NCBI GenBank assembly: GCA_903892365.1
Contig: CAITIF010000800.1
Span: forward strand, 1-5,386
DNA length: 5,386 nt
Direction: 5' to 3'
Source: an uncultured Pirellula sp.
GTDB lineage: Bacteria > Planctomycetota > Planctomycetia > Pirellulales > Pirellulaceae
The notes under the pieces: model-generated
What the model was told of the DNA's origin: nothing
Database searches by the model: none
The model's input: the letters and a program-made list of their open reading frames with translations, nothing else
Program-made: the position numbers and the translations under genes
In this document: in pieces, positions 1-5,386 of the stretch
Position numbering within the stretch: the first letter of the stretch is position 1
How the letters are laid out: every line of letters starts with the position of its first letter

Positions 1-382
1 CCATGACAAAAATACGTTTGGGATCGCCGCCGTACTCTGCAACATGATCGTGTACCCATCGAATTGATTTAGCAATGTCCGCAACGATCGCTTCCATTGC
101 AACACCAGGAAATAGACGATAGTTGGTAGTCACAAATACATAGTTATTGTCCGTAAAGAATTTCGGCTTGTGCTTCACCATGGTCTTATCCCCTCCTTGC
201 CAACCGCCACCGTGTATCCAAAAAACCACAGGAGCCTGAGTTGCATTCTGAGGTGAGTGAATATCGAGTACTTGGCGCTCGTGTGCCGTTTCGGAATAGG
301 GGATGTCGCGGACAACGTTTTGCGCCATGGCGGTACAGGATACGGAAATTAAAATTGCCATCACCATCAGGAAGGTTTTCAT
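1..382 (-). CDS. Secreted alpha/beta hydrolase (esterase/BD-FAE type), C-terminus beyond window
   Basis: The visible 127 residues start MKTFLMVMAILISV and form a Sec signal peptide with a likely signal peptidase I site after A-M-A (residues 18-20, before QNVV). Residues 52-64 read PVVFWIHGGGWQG, the HGGGW oxyanion-hole motif of carboxylesterase-like alpha/beta hydrolases. TTNYRLFP (85-92) and GGDPKRIFVM (118-127) follow in the order expected for the family. The next base is G, as expected for the nucleophile elbow GxSxG, but the catalytic Ser, Asp and His all lie outside the window. Such enzymes hydrolyse ester bonds in the periplasm or outside the cell; the substrate cannot be told. There is no clear Shine-Dalgarno. 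An in-frame ATG at 454-452 would add 24 residues (in-frame TAG at 460-458), but the start at 382-380 gives a normal short signal-peptide n-region and is preferred. The gene is divergent from the cytochrome gene at 755, so a shared control region is possible. Confidence 0.9.
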   Translation of the reverse strand, partial: MKTFLMVMAILISVSCTAMAQNVVRDIPYSETAHERQVLDIHSPQNATQAPVVFWIHGGGWQGGDKTMVKHKPKFFTDNNYVFVTTNYRLFPGVAMEAIVADIAKSIRWVHDHVAEYGGDPKRIFVM

Positions 383-527
383 TGCAATGGGTCTTTGCGA
401 GAGAAATGAAAATACTTGCGTTTTCGCATTCAGAAGATCGTACCATAAAGCCATCGGCTACGTTCTTTATGCTCGTTTTAACTGTAAACCACCTTCGCTT
501 ACAACCACGGTGCGTTCCGCAATGGAA

Positions 528-552
528 CCGGTGCGAGTTCGACGCCCGCCGG
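528..552. repeat. GC-rich imperfect palindrome, possible intergenic repeat
   Basis: The segment begins CCGGTGCGAG and ends CGCCCGCCGG, with about five bases (TTCGA) between. Read as the reverse complement, the right arm is CCGGCGGGCG. It matches the left arm at CCGG and at three further positions, and one mismatch would be a G-U wobble in RNA. The adjoining text (GGCTAACG) resembles GC-rich palindromic elements I recall from intergenic DNA of Pirellulaceae, but this rests on memory. No T-run follows, so it is not a classical terminator. It may be a decayed repeat copy or a chance palindrome. Confidence 0.3.
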
Positions 553-683
553 CTAACGAATCGGGGCAAAGCGACTGACGGTAAAACACAAGACCAGAAG
601 CGAGTGTGAAAAACGATGGGATCTTATGACTTTTTACGCTAACTCGCTGGATGGATTCCGGTAAACTAGAATAACCGGGCAGG

Positions 684-700
684 TCGTTCCCCCAGAACGA
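684..700. promoter_or_regulatory. Short perfect inverted repeat upstream of the PSCyt1/PSD1 gene
   Basis: TCGTTC (684-689) and GAACGA (695-700) are exact reverse complements around the five-base loop CCCCA. The repeat lies 54 bases before the proposed ATG at 755. It could be an operator half-site pair or a leader hairpin if transcription starts further upstream. A 6-bp stem is short enough to occur by chance, so the assignment is tentative. Confidence 0.2.
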
Positions 701-726
701 ACGGTCTCCCACCCATCCCCATCGAT

Positions 727-756
727 TTGATCCCTCCCAAAATCTTGACCCATAAT
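727..756 (+). promoter_or_regulatory. Weak sigma-70-like promoter pair overlapping the start codon
   Basis: TTGATC (727-732) and CATAAT (751-756) are separated by 18 bases, matching TTGACA in four positions and TATAAT in five. The -10 hexamer overlaps the ATG at 755-757. If this promoter is real, the transcript would begin near 763 and translation would need a later start, such as the in-frame TTG at 836. If the ATG at 755 is real, this pair is not its promoter. The two readings exclude each other. Confidence 0.2.
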
Positions 757-3256
757 GCTTTCTCGGACTCCGCTTCTTCAGAATGCTCAGTTAGCTAGCC
801 TCTGCTTCTTCACTAAGCTTCTCCTCTCCGAACGCTTGGTTTGCAAGTGCCTTCTGGTTGCTGCCATAACGCTCACGCTATGTGTCGAGGTGGTCGCTCA
901 AGTCGATTTCGCACACGAAGTGTTTCCCATTTTGAAATCGCAGTGCAGCAAGTGCCATGGCGGTGATGAACATGAAGGTGGCTTTTCTTTGAATTCGCGT
1001 GAAACGCTAATGGCTGGTTCCGACCATGGGCCTGCGGTCATGGTTGGCAACGCCGAAGTCAGTATGCTCTACGATGTGATCACAACCTCCGATCCTAGCA
1101 GACGCATGCCACCCGAAGGCGAACCGCTGTCGGAAACTCAAATCAAAAAAATCGCACAGTGGATCAATCAAGGTGCAGTATGGGACGACGGCCTGACGTT
1201 AGCAAAAGACACCTATGAACCACCTCTTTTGCCTCGTCGTCCGGAACTTCCTGCTTCCACTGCAGACAACGAACATCCAATCGATCGACTTCTGCAACAC
1301 CAGGACCCAAAAGGCTTCAGCAGCGTTCTCTTTTTGGTAGACAACGCTCAGTTCGCACGACGAGCTTTCTTGGATCTGCATGGGCTGCTGCCTACGGAAG
1401 AACGTTTAGCTGCATTCCTAAAAGATAGTCGACCCGATAAAAGATCGCGTTTGATCGAGTCACTTTTAAATGACAAGAAAGACTACGCCGAGCATTGGCT
1501 GACATTCTGGAACGACCTTCTACGCAACGATTACGGTGGCACAGGCTTCATCACGGGAGGGCGGAAACAAATCAGCCAGTGGCTGTACCAGTCGCTCATC
1601 GATAATAAACCGTACGATCAAATGGCCCGCGAACTGATTGCACCCTCGCCCGAATCCGCCGGTTTTTCCGAAGGGATCCAATGGCGTGGAACAGTCAGTG
1701 CTGGGCAAACGGTCGAGATTCAATTCGCTCAATCGATGGGGCAATCGTTCTTGGGTATCAACTTGAAATGCGCGTCGTGCCACGACAGCTTTATCGATCG
1801 CTGGAAACTGGATGATGCCTATGGACTAGCTTCGATCTTTTCCAAGAGGCCTCTCGATGTGCACCGATGCGACAAACCGACTGGAAAAGTTGCCAAGGCC
1901 GCTTGGTTGTTTCCAGAACTCGGGACCGTCAATCCAGACTTGGAACAACCCGAACGACTTCGCCAATTAGCCGGCTTAATGACCCATCCGCAAAATGGTC
2001 GCTTCGCACGCACGATCGTGAATCGTCTATGGCACCGAATGATGGGACGAGGAATCGTCGAGCCGGTGGACGCGATGCAAAGCCGACCCTGGAACGAAGA
2101 CCTGCTCGATTGGTTAGCTGCCGACTTTGTCGAACACGGCTACGATCTCAAACACACCCTCAAGCTGATTGCCACATCGCGTGCCTACCAGTCGCAAACG
2201 GAAGTGGTTCAGGATTCTCAAAAGGATACCGAGTATCGATACCGTGGACCGCGCAGCAAACGCATGACAGCCGAACAATTTATTGACTGCGTTTGGCAGC
2301 TTTGCAATGCCGCCCCAACCGAATTCGATGCACCGGTAACACGAGGCGGAACGCCCACCGATCCATCTGCTAAGCCGATCGAGCTACAAAGTCTTTGGAT
2401 TTGGAGCCATGCAAATGCTGAACATGCGCCCGCAAAAGAGCAAGCCACCTTCAAGCGAGAGTTACAGCTCACACATGTGCCTAAACGAGCCATTGTAGTA
2501 GCTACCTGCGACAACTCCATCGAACTGTTCATCAACCAAAAGAAAGTGTTCGCTAGCGACAACTGGAATGCCATTCAGGCGGTGCCGATCGCTCGCTATC
2601 TTCAAGTTGGGAAAAACGAGTTTGTCGTGGCATGTAAAAACGGAGGAGAGGGCCCGAACCCGGCAGGAGCATTTCTAGAAGTTCGCTGGATCGACAATCA
2701 AGGTGTCGAGCAATCGTTCGGCACCAATGCAGATTGGCAATGGACACAAGCCTTGCCTGACCAAAATGGAAAACTGCAAGTGGAAGAAGCGAATTGGAAA
2801 CCTGCTGTTGTTGCCAGCAAACCGAACATATGGATGAATAGCATTGGGTCGGAGCTTCGATCGAAGCTGGAATTGGCTTTGCGATCGCAAGACTGGATGG
2901 TTCGGGCCGCCTTGCGTAAAAGCGATGCGCTGCAACGAACGCTTGGACGCCCAAATCGAGATCAAATTGTGACCAGTCGGCCCGTGGCGTGGAGCACGTT
3001 GGAAGCTCTCGAACTATGCAACGCGCCCGTTCTCAATCAATACCTGGCGAAGGGCGCAGAGCACTTTGCAGAGACGGGTTCCCATGCGACCCAGATCGTT
3101 GACCAAGTATTTATGCGTGCCTTGGCCCGAAGTCCTTCCGATCTAGAGAAATCGTTCGCCTTGGAAGTTCTTGGCGATGGTATTCCATCTACGGATCGAA
3201 TCCAAGATTTTCTTTGGACCATGGTGATGCTTCCCGAATTTCAAATCGTTCGTTAA
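755..3256 (+). CDS. Secreted PSCyt1-DUF1549-DUF1553 (PSD1) cytochrome c-type protein with inserted beta-rich domain
   Basis: This 833-residue protein has an unusually long n-region, then a hydrophobic stretch (about 32-46, CLLVAAITLTLCVEV) and a likely cleavage site at V-V-A before Q49. PSCyt1 spans about 50-145, with haem-binding CSKCH at 64-68 and the distal RRMPPEGEPL (116-125), whose Met is a plausible axial ligand. DUF1549 spans about 172-370, including FLDLHGLLPT (205-214), FWNDLLRNDY (251-260) and a second CxxCH, CASCHDSF (339-346). DUF1553/PSD1 begins near 400: NGRFARTIVNRLW at 414-426, LLDWLAADFVEHGYDLKHT at 450-468. It resumes at GRPNRDQIVTSRP (731-743) and ends LPEFQIVR. Between these, about 541-687 is a beta-rich insert resembling a galactose-binding/GH2 sugar-binding fold (QLTHVPKRAIVVATCDNSIE; LFINQKKVFASDNW). 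The CASCHDSF and CDKPTGK motifs fit a recognisable planctomycete subfamily. Function is unknown; redox or polysaccharide-related roles are inference. ATG 755 is the first possible start after an in-frame TGA (746-748). No Shine-Dalgarno is seen, and TTG 836 would give a more typical signal peptide. The stop overlaps the next start by one base. Confidence 0.95.
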   Translation: MLSRTPLLQNAQLASLCFFTKLLLSERLVCKCLLVAAITLTLCVEVVAQVDFAHEVFPILKSQCSKCHGGDEHEGGFSLNSRETLMAGSDHGPAVMVGNAEVSMLYDVITTSDPSRRMPPEGEPLSETQIKKIAQWINQGAVWDDGLTLAKDTYEPPLLPRRPELPASTADNEHPIDRLLQHQDPKGFSSVLFLVDNAQFARRAFLDLHGLLPTEERLAAFLKDSRPDKRSRLIESLLNDKKDYAEHWLTFWNDLLRNDYGGTGFITGGRKQISQWLYQSLIDNKPYDQMARELIAPSPESAGFSEGIQWRGTVSAGQTVEIQFAQSMGQSFLGINLKCASCHDSFIDRWKLDDAYGLASIFSKRPLDVHRCDKPTGKVAKAAWLFPELGTVNPDLEQPERLRQLAGLMTHPQNGRFARTIVNRLWHRMMGRGIVEPVDAMQSRPWNEDLLDWLAADFVEHGYDLKHTLKLIATSRAYQSQTEVVQDSQKDTEYRYRGPRSKRMTAEQFIDCVWQLCNAAPTEFDAPVTRGGTPTDPSAKPIELQSLWIWSHANAEHAPAKEQATFKRELQLTHVPKRAIVVATCDNSIELFINQKKVFASDNWNAIQAVPIARYLQVGKNEFVVACKNGGEGPNPAGAFLEVRWIDNQGVEQSFGTNADWQWTQALPDQNGKLQVEEANWKPAVVASKPNIWMNSIGSELRSKLELALRSQDWMVRAALRKSDALQRTLGRPNRDQIVTSRPVAWSTLEALELCNAPVLNQYLAKGAEHFAETGSHATQIVDQVFMRALARSPSDLEKSFALEVLGDGIPSTDRIQDFLWTMVMLPEFQIVR
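2375..2815 (+). other. Inserted galactose-binding-like domain inside the PSD1 region
   Basis: This corresponds to residues about 541-687 of the 833-residue protein. It falls between the front part of PSD1 (ending near the MTAEQFIDCVWQL helix at 504-516) and its C-terminal part (from about 727). It alternates short beta-strand-like segments with turns: LQSLWIWSH, ATFKRELQL, KRAIVVATCDN, SIELFINQKKVF, GKNEFVVACKNGG, GAFLEVRWID. The pattern of a charged strand, 'D-N-x-x-E-L-F-I-N' and 'V-G-K-N-x-F-V-V-A' is typical of galactose-binding-like jelly-roll modules, such as the sugar-binding domain of GH2 enzymes. The fold assignment is made by eye. Carbohydrate binding is an inference from the fold, not shown by identified ligand residues. 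Confidence 0.6.
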
Positions 3257-4755
3257 TGAGTGAAAGTAGAATGACCAAGTCTTCCCTACCCGATTTCCTT
3301 GAAGATCCAAAGATGCCTGCTCGTGAGGTGAGGCGTAAATTTTTGCAGTCGCTTTCCGCAGCGACTGCCGCCGCGCTGATGATGAAAGAGCCTCAATGGG
3401 CTCGCTCGCAGGCGCACAGTGGATCCGGGCTGGATCAGCTCAAGCCCACCGCCGACTCTTGCATCTTGCTTTGGATGGGAGGCGGCATGGCGGCTCCAGA
3501 CACCTTCGATCCCAAACGCTACGTTCCATTCGAAGTGGGAACTCCTGTCAAAAAGATCGAAAGTACCTTCCCCTCGATCGATACCGTGGTGGATCCAATC
3601 AAGTTTACTGCTGGGCTGGAGAATATGGCTCGGGTTATGGATCGCGGAACCTTGATCCGATCGCACGTTCTACCCGATCTTGGAAGCATTCTGCATTCCC
3701 GCCACCAATACCATTGGCATACGGGTTATGTACCGCCGCAAACGGTGGCTTGCCCGCACATGGGTGCCTGGATGGCAAAAGTCTTGGGGCCATTGAACCC
3801 AGTCATCCCACCCTTTATCACCATCGGCCAACGTCTAGAAGGGGTTGGTGAGTCGGAAGAGTTAAAGGCCTTTACCACCGCCGGCTTCTTTGGAAGCGAA
3901 TTTGGCCCAATGGTGCTACCATATCCAGCCGAGGCTGCTCAAGCGGTTCGGCCCCCCAAGGGCATGGAAGGTGGCCGCTTTCAAAATCGTTATGCGTTGT
4001 ACAAAAAGTTAATCGATCAGCATCCTCAACGTGATTCCATGAGCGATTTTCAGCAACAGTCGTTACTGCAATCGATGGAGAACGCTCATCGGCTGATGAA
4101 TTCACCGGATCGAGCCGCATTCGATATCACGCAAGAGCCCAAGGAGAGCTACGATCGCTACAATGTGGGGCAGTTTGGCCAAGGGTGTTTGTTAGCTAAG
4201 CGGTTGGTCGAATCAGGTGCTCGATTTGTCGAGGTCACTACGGAATATGTCCCGTTCCTAAACTGGGATACGCATGCGAATGGCCATGAGACCTTAGTTC
4301 GAATGAAGAAGGAGATCGATCAGCCGATCGCGCAGCTGATTCTTGATTTGGAGAAAAGCAAATTATTGGACCGAACTCTTGTAATTTTAGCAAGCGAATT
4401 CAGCCGTGACATGATTATGGAAGGCAAGCCGGGTTCGGCAGCTGCGGACCAAACCACGGAACCTGTTGAAGAACTGAAGGAGATGAAGCACTATGGGCAG
4501 CATCGTCACTTCACGGGTGCATCGTGTGTACTGATGTTCGGCGGTGGGATACAGCGTGGGCGACTGTATGGTGCTTCCGCAGTGGAACGACCCTTTATTG
4601 CGATTGAAGACCCCATATCCGTGATGGATTTGCATGCAACTATTTATCGCGCGATGGGCATAAGTCCAAAAACAACGTTTGAGATTGAAGGTCGACCGTT
4701 TTACCCGACCGAAGACGGCAACGGAATCCCGGTATCAAGTTTGTTCCGAGCGTAG
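3256..4755 (+). CDS. Tat-exported DUF1501 protein (alkaline phosphatase/sulfatase-like fold)
   Basis: From the ATG at 3256 the protein has 499 residues. VRRKFLQSLSAATAAALMM (25-43) is a twin-arginine signal (RRxFL), with a possible cleavage near A-R-S-Q-A (49-53). DUF1501 landmarks follow in order: CILLWMGGGMAAPDTFDPK (69-87), HSRHQYHWHTGY (147-158), GQGCLLAKRLVESGARFVEV (308-327), WDTHANGH (337-344), LDRTLVILASEFSRD (371-385), HYGQHRHFTG (412-421), MFGGGIQRGRLYG (427-439) and DLHATIYRAMGI (458-469). The Asp, His and Glu of these blocks are candidate metal ligands by analogy with the alkaline phosphatase superfamily. The substrate and activity are unknown. The ATG shares its A with the preceding stop (TAATG), which suggests translational coupling. 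An earlier in-frame ATG at 3214 would overlap the upstream gene by 43 bases. A later one at 3313 would give an equally good Tat signal (480 residues). Two in-frame TAG codons (4753-4758) end the gene. Its partner is the upstream cytochrome protein, a common pairing in planctomycetes. Confidence 0.93.
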   Translation: MSESRMTKSSLPDFLEDPKMPAREVRRKFLQSLSAATAAALMMKEPQWARSQAHSGSGLDQLKPTADSCILLWMGGGMAAPDTFDPKRYVPFEVGTPVKKIESTFPSIDTVVDPIKFTAGLENMARVMDRGTLIRSHVLPDLGSILHSRHQYHWHTGYVPPQTVACPHMGAWMAKVLGPLNPVIPPFITIGQRLEGVGESEELKAFTTAGFFGSEFGPMVLPYPAEAAQAVRPPKGMEGGRFQNRYALYKKLIDQHPQRDSMSDFQQQSLLQSMENAHRLMNSPDRAAFDITQEPKESYDRYNVGQFGQGCLLAKRLVESGARFVEVTTEYVPFLNWDTHANGHETLVRMKKEIDQPIAQLILDLEKSKLLDRTLVILASEFSRDMIMEGKPGSAAADQTTEPVEELKEMKHYGQHRHFTGASCVLMFGGGIQRGRLYGASAVERPFIAIEDPISVMDLHATIYRAMGISPKTTFEIEGRPFYPTEDGNGIPVSSLFRA

Positions 4756-4793
4756 TAGGCCGTAACAAGCGCTGTACTTATGCGTTTCCTGGC

Positions 4794-4821
4794 TTGAGTC
4801 CTCGAATCGCGAGTGTAGAAT
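4794..4821 (+). promoter_or_regulatory. Sigma-70-like promoter candidate before the second PSCyt1 gene
   Basis: TTGAGT (4794-4799) and TAGAAT (4816-4821) are separated by 16 bases, matching the -35 consensus in four positions and the -10 in five. The predicted start near 4828 would leave a leader of about 68 bases before the ATG at 4896. The spacer holds a small inverted repeat, CTCG (4801-4804) with CGAG (4810-4813), which is probably too short to mean much. If real, this promoter makes the third plus-strand gene independent of the upstream pair. Planctomycete promoters often deviate from this consensus, so confidence is modest. Confidence 0.35.
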
Positions 4822-4885
4822 GGAACCCCCGCCTTATGATCCCGCCTGCGGTGCAATATCACCTCCCGTCCTCGATGATCCCGTA

Positions 4886-4889
4886 GGAG
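4886..4889 (+). promoter_or_regulatory. Shine-Dalgarno site GGAG fixing the start at 4896
   Basis: GGAG sits six bases before the ATG at 4896. An in-frame TAG at 4884-4886 lies just upstream, so no earlier start is possible in this frame. Together these settle the N-terminus of the partial PSCyt1 gene. It is the only clear Shine-Dalgarno I find among the four genes here. Confidence 0.7.
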
Positions 4890-4895
4890 TTCAGC

Positions 4896-5386
4896 ATGGA
4901 ACTTTCGCATTCTTGTTTTCGGTCGCTTCCTGCAATGCTTGCAAGTATTGCTTGCCTGTCGTTCTGCAGATCTTCAGCCGGCGAAGTGCCCGAAGCGCTG
5001 CAATTCAACACGCACGTTCGACCAATTCTGTCCGACAAATGCTTCGCTTGCCACGGATTTGATGCAAAGAATCGACAAGCCGACTTGCGACTCGATACCT
5101 TCGAGGGTGCCACGTCCGACCAAAATGGTCTCGCCTCCATCGTGCCGCTCCATCCTGAAAAAAGCGAACTGTGGCGTCGAATTACGTCTAACGAACCGGC
5201 CGAAGTGATGCCTCCGGCCGATAGCCATAAGTCCCTTTCTGATGACGAAAAAGAAATTCTGCGTCGTTGGATTGAGCAGGGTGCCAAATACCAAAAGCAT
5301 TGGGCATTTGAAACGCCCATCCCAATAACTCCCCCAGTTGCAGAGGCTACATCTAATAACATTATCGACCAATTTATCGCACAACG
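4896..5386 (+). CDS. Second PSCyt1 (probably DUF1549/DUF1553) cytochrome c-type protein, C-terminus beyond window
   Basis: The frame stays open to the window edge, giving 163 residues plus two bases. An N-terminal hydrophobic segment (about 11-24, LPAMLASIACLSFC) with possible cleavage after S-S-A (26-28) indicates export. PSCyt1 follows: FNTHVRPILSDKCFACHGFD (37-56) with haem-binding CFACH at 49-53, then ADLRLDTFEGA (62-72), VPLHPEKSELWRRI (83-96), VMPPADSHKSLS (104-115) with a candidate axial Met at 105, and ILRRWIEQGAKYQKHWAFE (121-139). The tail NNIIDQFIAQ (154-163) matches the usual opening of DUF1549, so a full PSCyt1-DUF1549-DUF1553 protein is expected beyond the edge. This protein is nearer the standard family consensus (RPILSDxCFACHG, HWAF) than the protein at 755, so it looks like a diverged paralogue rather than a recent duplicate. 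A DUF1501 partner may follow downstream; that is inference. Confidence 0.92.
   Translation, partial: MELSHSCFRSLPAMLASIACLSFCRSSAGEVPEALQFNTHVRPILSDKCFACHGFDAKNRQADLRLDTFEGATSDQNGLASIVPLHPEKSELWRRITSNEPAEVMPPADSHKSLSDDEKEILRRWIEQGAKYQKHWAFETPIPITPPVAEATSNNIIDQFIAQ

Larger units (their letters stand above)
383..754. other. Divergent intergenic region, no gene supported
   Basis: These 372 bases separate the hydrolase start from the start of the PSCyt1/PSD1 gene. Open frames on both strands here are short and give low-complexity, Arg/Ser/Cys-rich translations resembling no family; those running below 383 also overlap the real hydrolase gene. I see no tRNA, no CRISPR-like repeat and no transposon end. 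The region must hold the promoters of both flanking genes. I find no convincing sigma-70-like pair for the leftward gene and only a weak one for the rightward gene. A GC-rich imperfect palindrome (528-552) and a short perfect hairpin (684-700) are the only structured elements I can point to. Confidence 0.7.
4756..4895 (+). other. Short gap between DUF1501 gene and second PSCyt1 gene
   Basis: These 140 bases hold a second in-frame TAG (4756-4758), the promoter candidate at 4794-4821 and the Shine-Dalgarno at 4886-4889. CAAGC (4766-4770) and GCTTG (4792-4796) could pair across a 21-base loop, but the stem is short and no T-run follows. I see no convincing intrinsic terminator, so read-through from the upstream pair is possible. 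Confidence 0.5.

Noticed and set aside
186..569. Minus-strand open frame of 127 residues
   Set aside because: It overlaps the hydrolase on the same strand in another frame. The hydrolase frame has a signal peptide and the HGGGW and GGDPKR motifs; this one is Arg/Ser/Cys-rich with no recognisable motif.
241..609. Plus-strand open frame of 122 residues, and a second one at 303-578
   Set aside because: Both overlap, antisense, the well-supported hydrolase gene and then run into the intergenic region. Their translations resemble no family and have no Shine-Dalgarno.
467..712. Minus-strand open frame of 81 residues in the intergenic region
   Set aside because: No recognisable motif, no ribosome binding site and an implausible composition. 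I treat it as a chance open frame.
755..901. Lipoprotein signal in the 833-residue protein (LTLC near residues 40-43)
   Set aside because: Leu immediately before the Cys does not fit the lipobox, which prefers Gly, Ala or Ser there. The V-V-A site before Q49 fits signal peptidase I better.
2553..2954. Minus-strand open frame of 133 residues, and 2218-2574 (118 residues)
   Set aside because: They are antisense shadows of the inserted-domain part of the 833-residue protein, with no motif or start signal of their own.
3214..3255. Upstream ATG extension of the DUF1501 gene by 14 residues
   Set aside because: It would overlap the preceding coding region by 43 bases and push the Tat motif further from the N-terminus. 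The TAATG start at 3256 is more usual for coupled genes.
4766..4796. Possible terminator hairpin after the DUF1501 gene
   Set aside because: Only a 5-bp stem across a 21-base loop, and no T-run afterwards.
4859..5362. Minus-strand open frame of 167 residues (and 4974-5384, 136 residues)
   Set aside because: They lie opposite the second PSCyt1 gene, which has a Shine-Dalgarno, a CFACH haem motif and continuous family similarity to the window edge.

Overview
This window looks like part of a planctomycete chromosome, most likely from the Pirellulaceae (the Rhodopirellula/Blastopirellula group). The basis is gene content. Two genes encode secreted PSCyt1/DUF1549/DUF1553 ('planctomycete cytochrome c plus PSD1') proteins, and one encodes a DUF1501 protein. 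These families are hugely expanded in that phylum. The placement rests on family recognition alone; there is no rRNA or other marker gene.

Layout: (1) 1-382, minus strand: the N-terminal 127 residues of a secreted alpha/beta hydrolase (BD-FAE/esterase type), running off the left edge. (2) 383-754: a divergent intergenic region with no convincing gene, holding a GC-rich imperfect palindrome (528-552), a short perfect hairpin (684-700) and a weak promoter-like pair (727-756). (3) 755-3256, plus strand: a complete 833-residue PSCyt1-DUF1549-DUF1553 protein with two CxxCH motifs and an inserted beta-rich, carbohydrate-binding-like domain. (4) 3256-4755, plus strand: a DUF1501 protein (alkaline-phosphatase/sulfatase-like fold) with a twin-arginine signal. 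It shares one base with the preceding stop codon (TAATG). (5) 4756-4895: a short gap with a promoter-like pair and a good Shine-Dalgarno site. (6) 4896-5386, plus strand: the N-terminal 163 residues of a second PSCyt1-type protein, running off the right edge.

How the genes fit together: genes 3 and 4 form a tightly coupled two-gene unit, and the third plus-strand gene probably starts a second unit of the same kind. All four predicted products carry export signals: Sec-type for the hydrolase and both cytochrome proteins, Tat for the DUF1501 protein. The locus therefore encodes a periplasmic or cell-surface function. Haem-binding motifs, a putative sugar-binding module, a phosphatase/sulfatase-fold enzyme and an esterase together suggest processing of an extracellular, perhaps polysaccharide, substrate. 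That is inference: the biochemical roles of DUF1549, DUF1553 and DUF1501 are not established as far as I know. The families are already described, so the less ordinary points are the nested domain, the divergent DUF1501 metal-site region, and the tandem arrangement.
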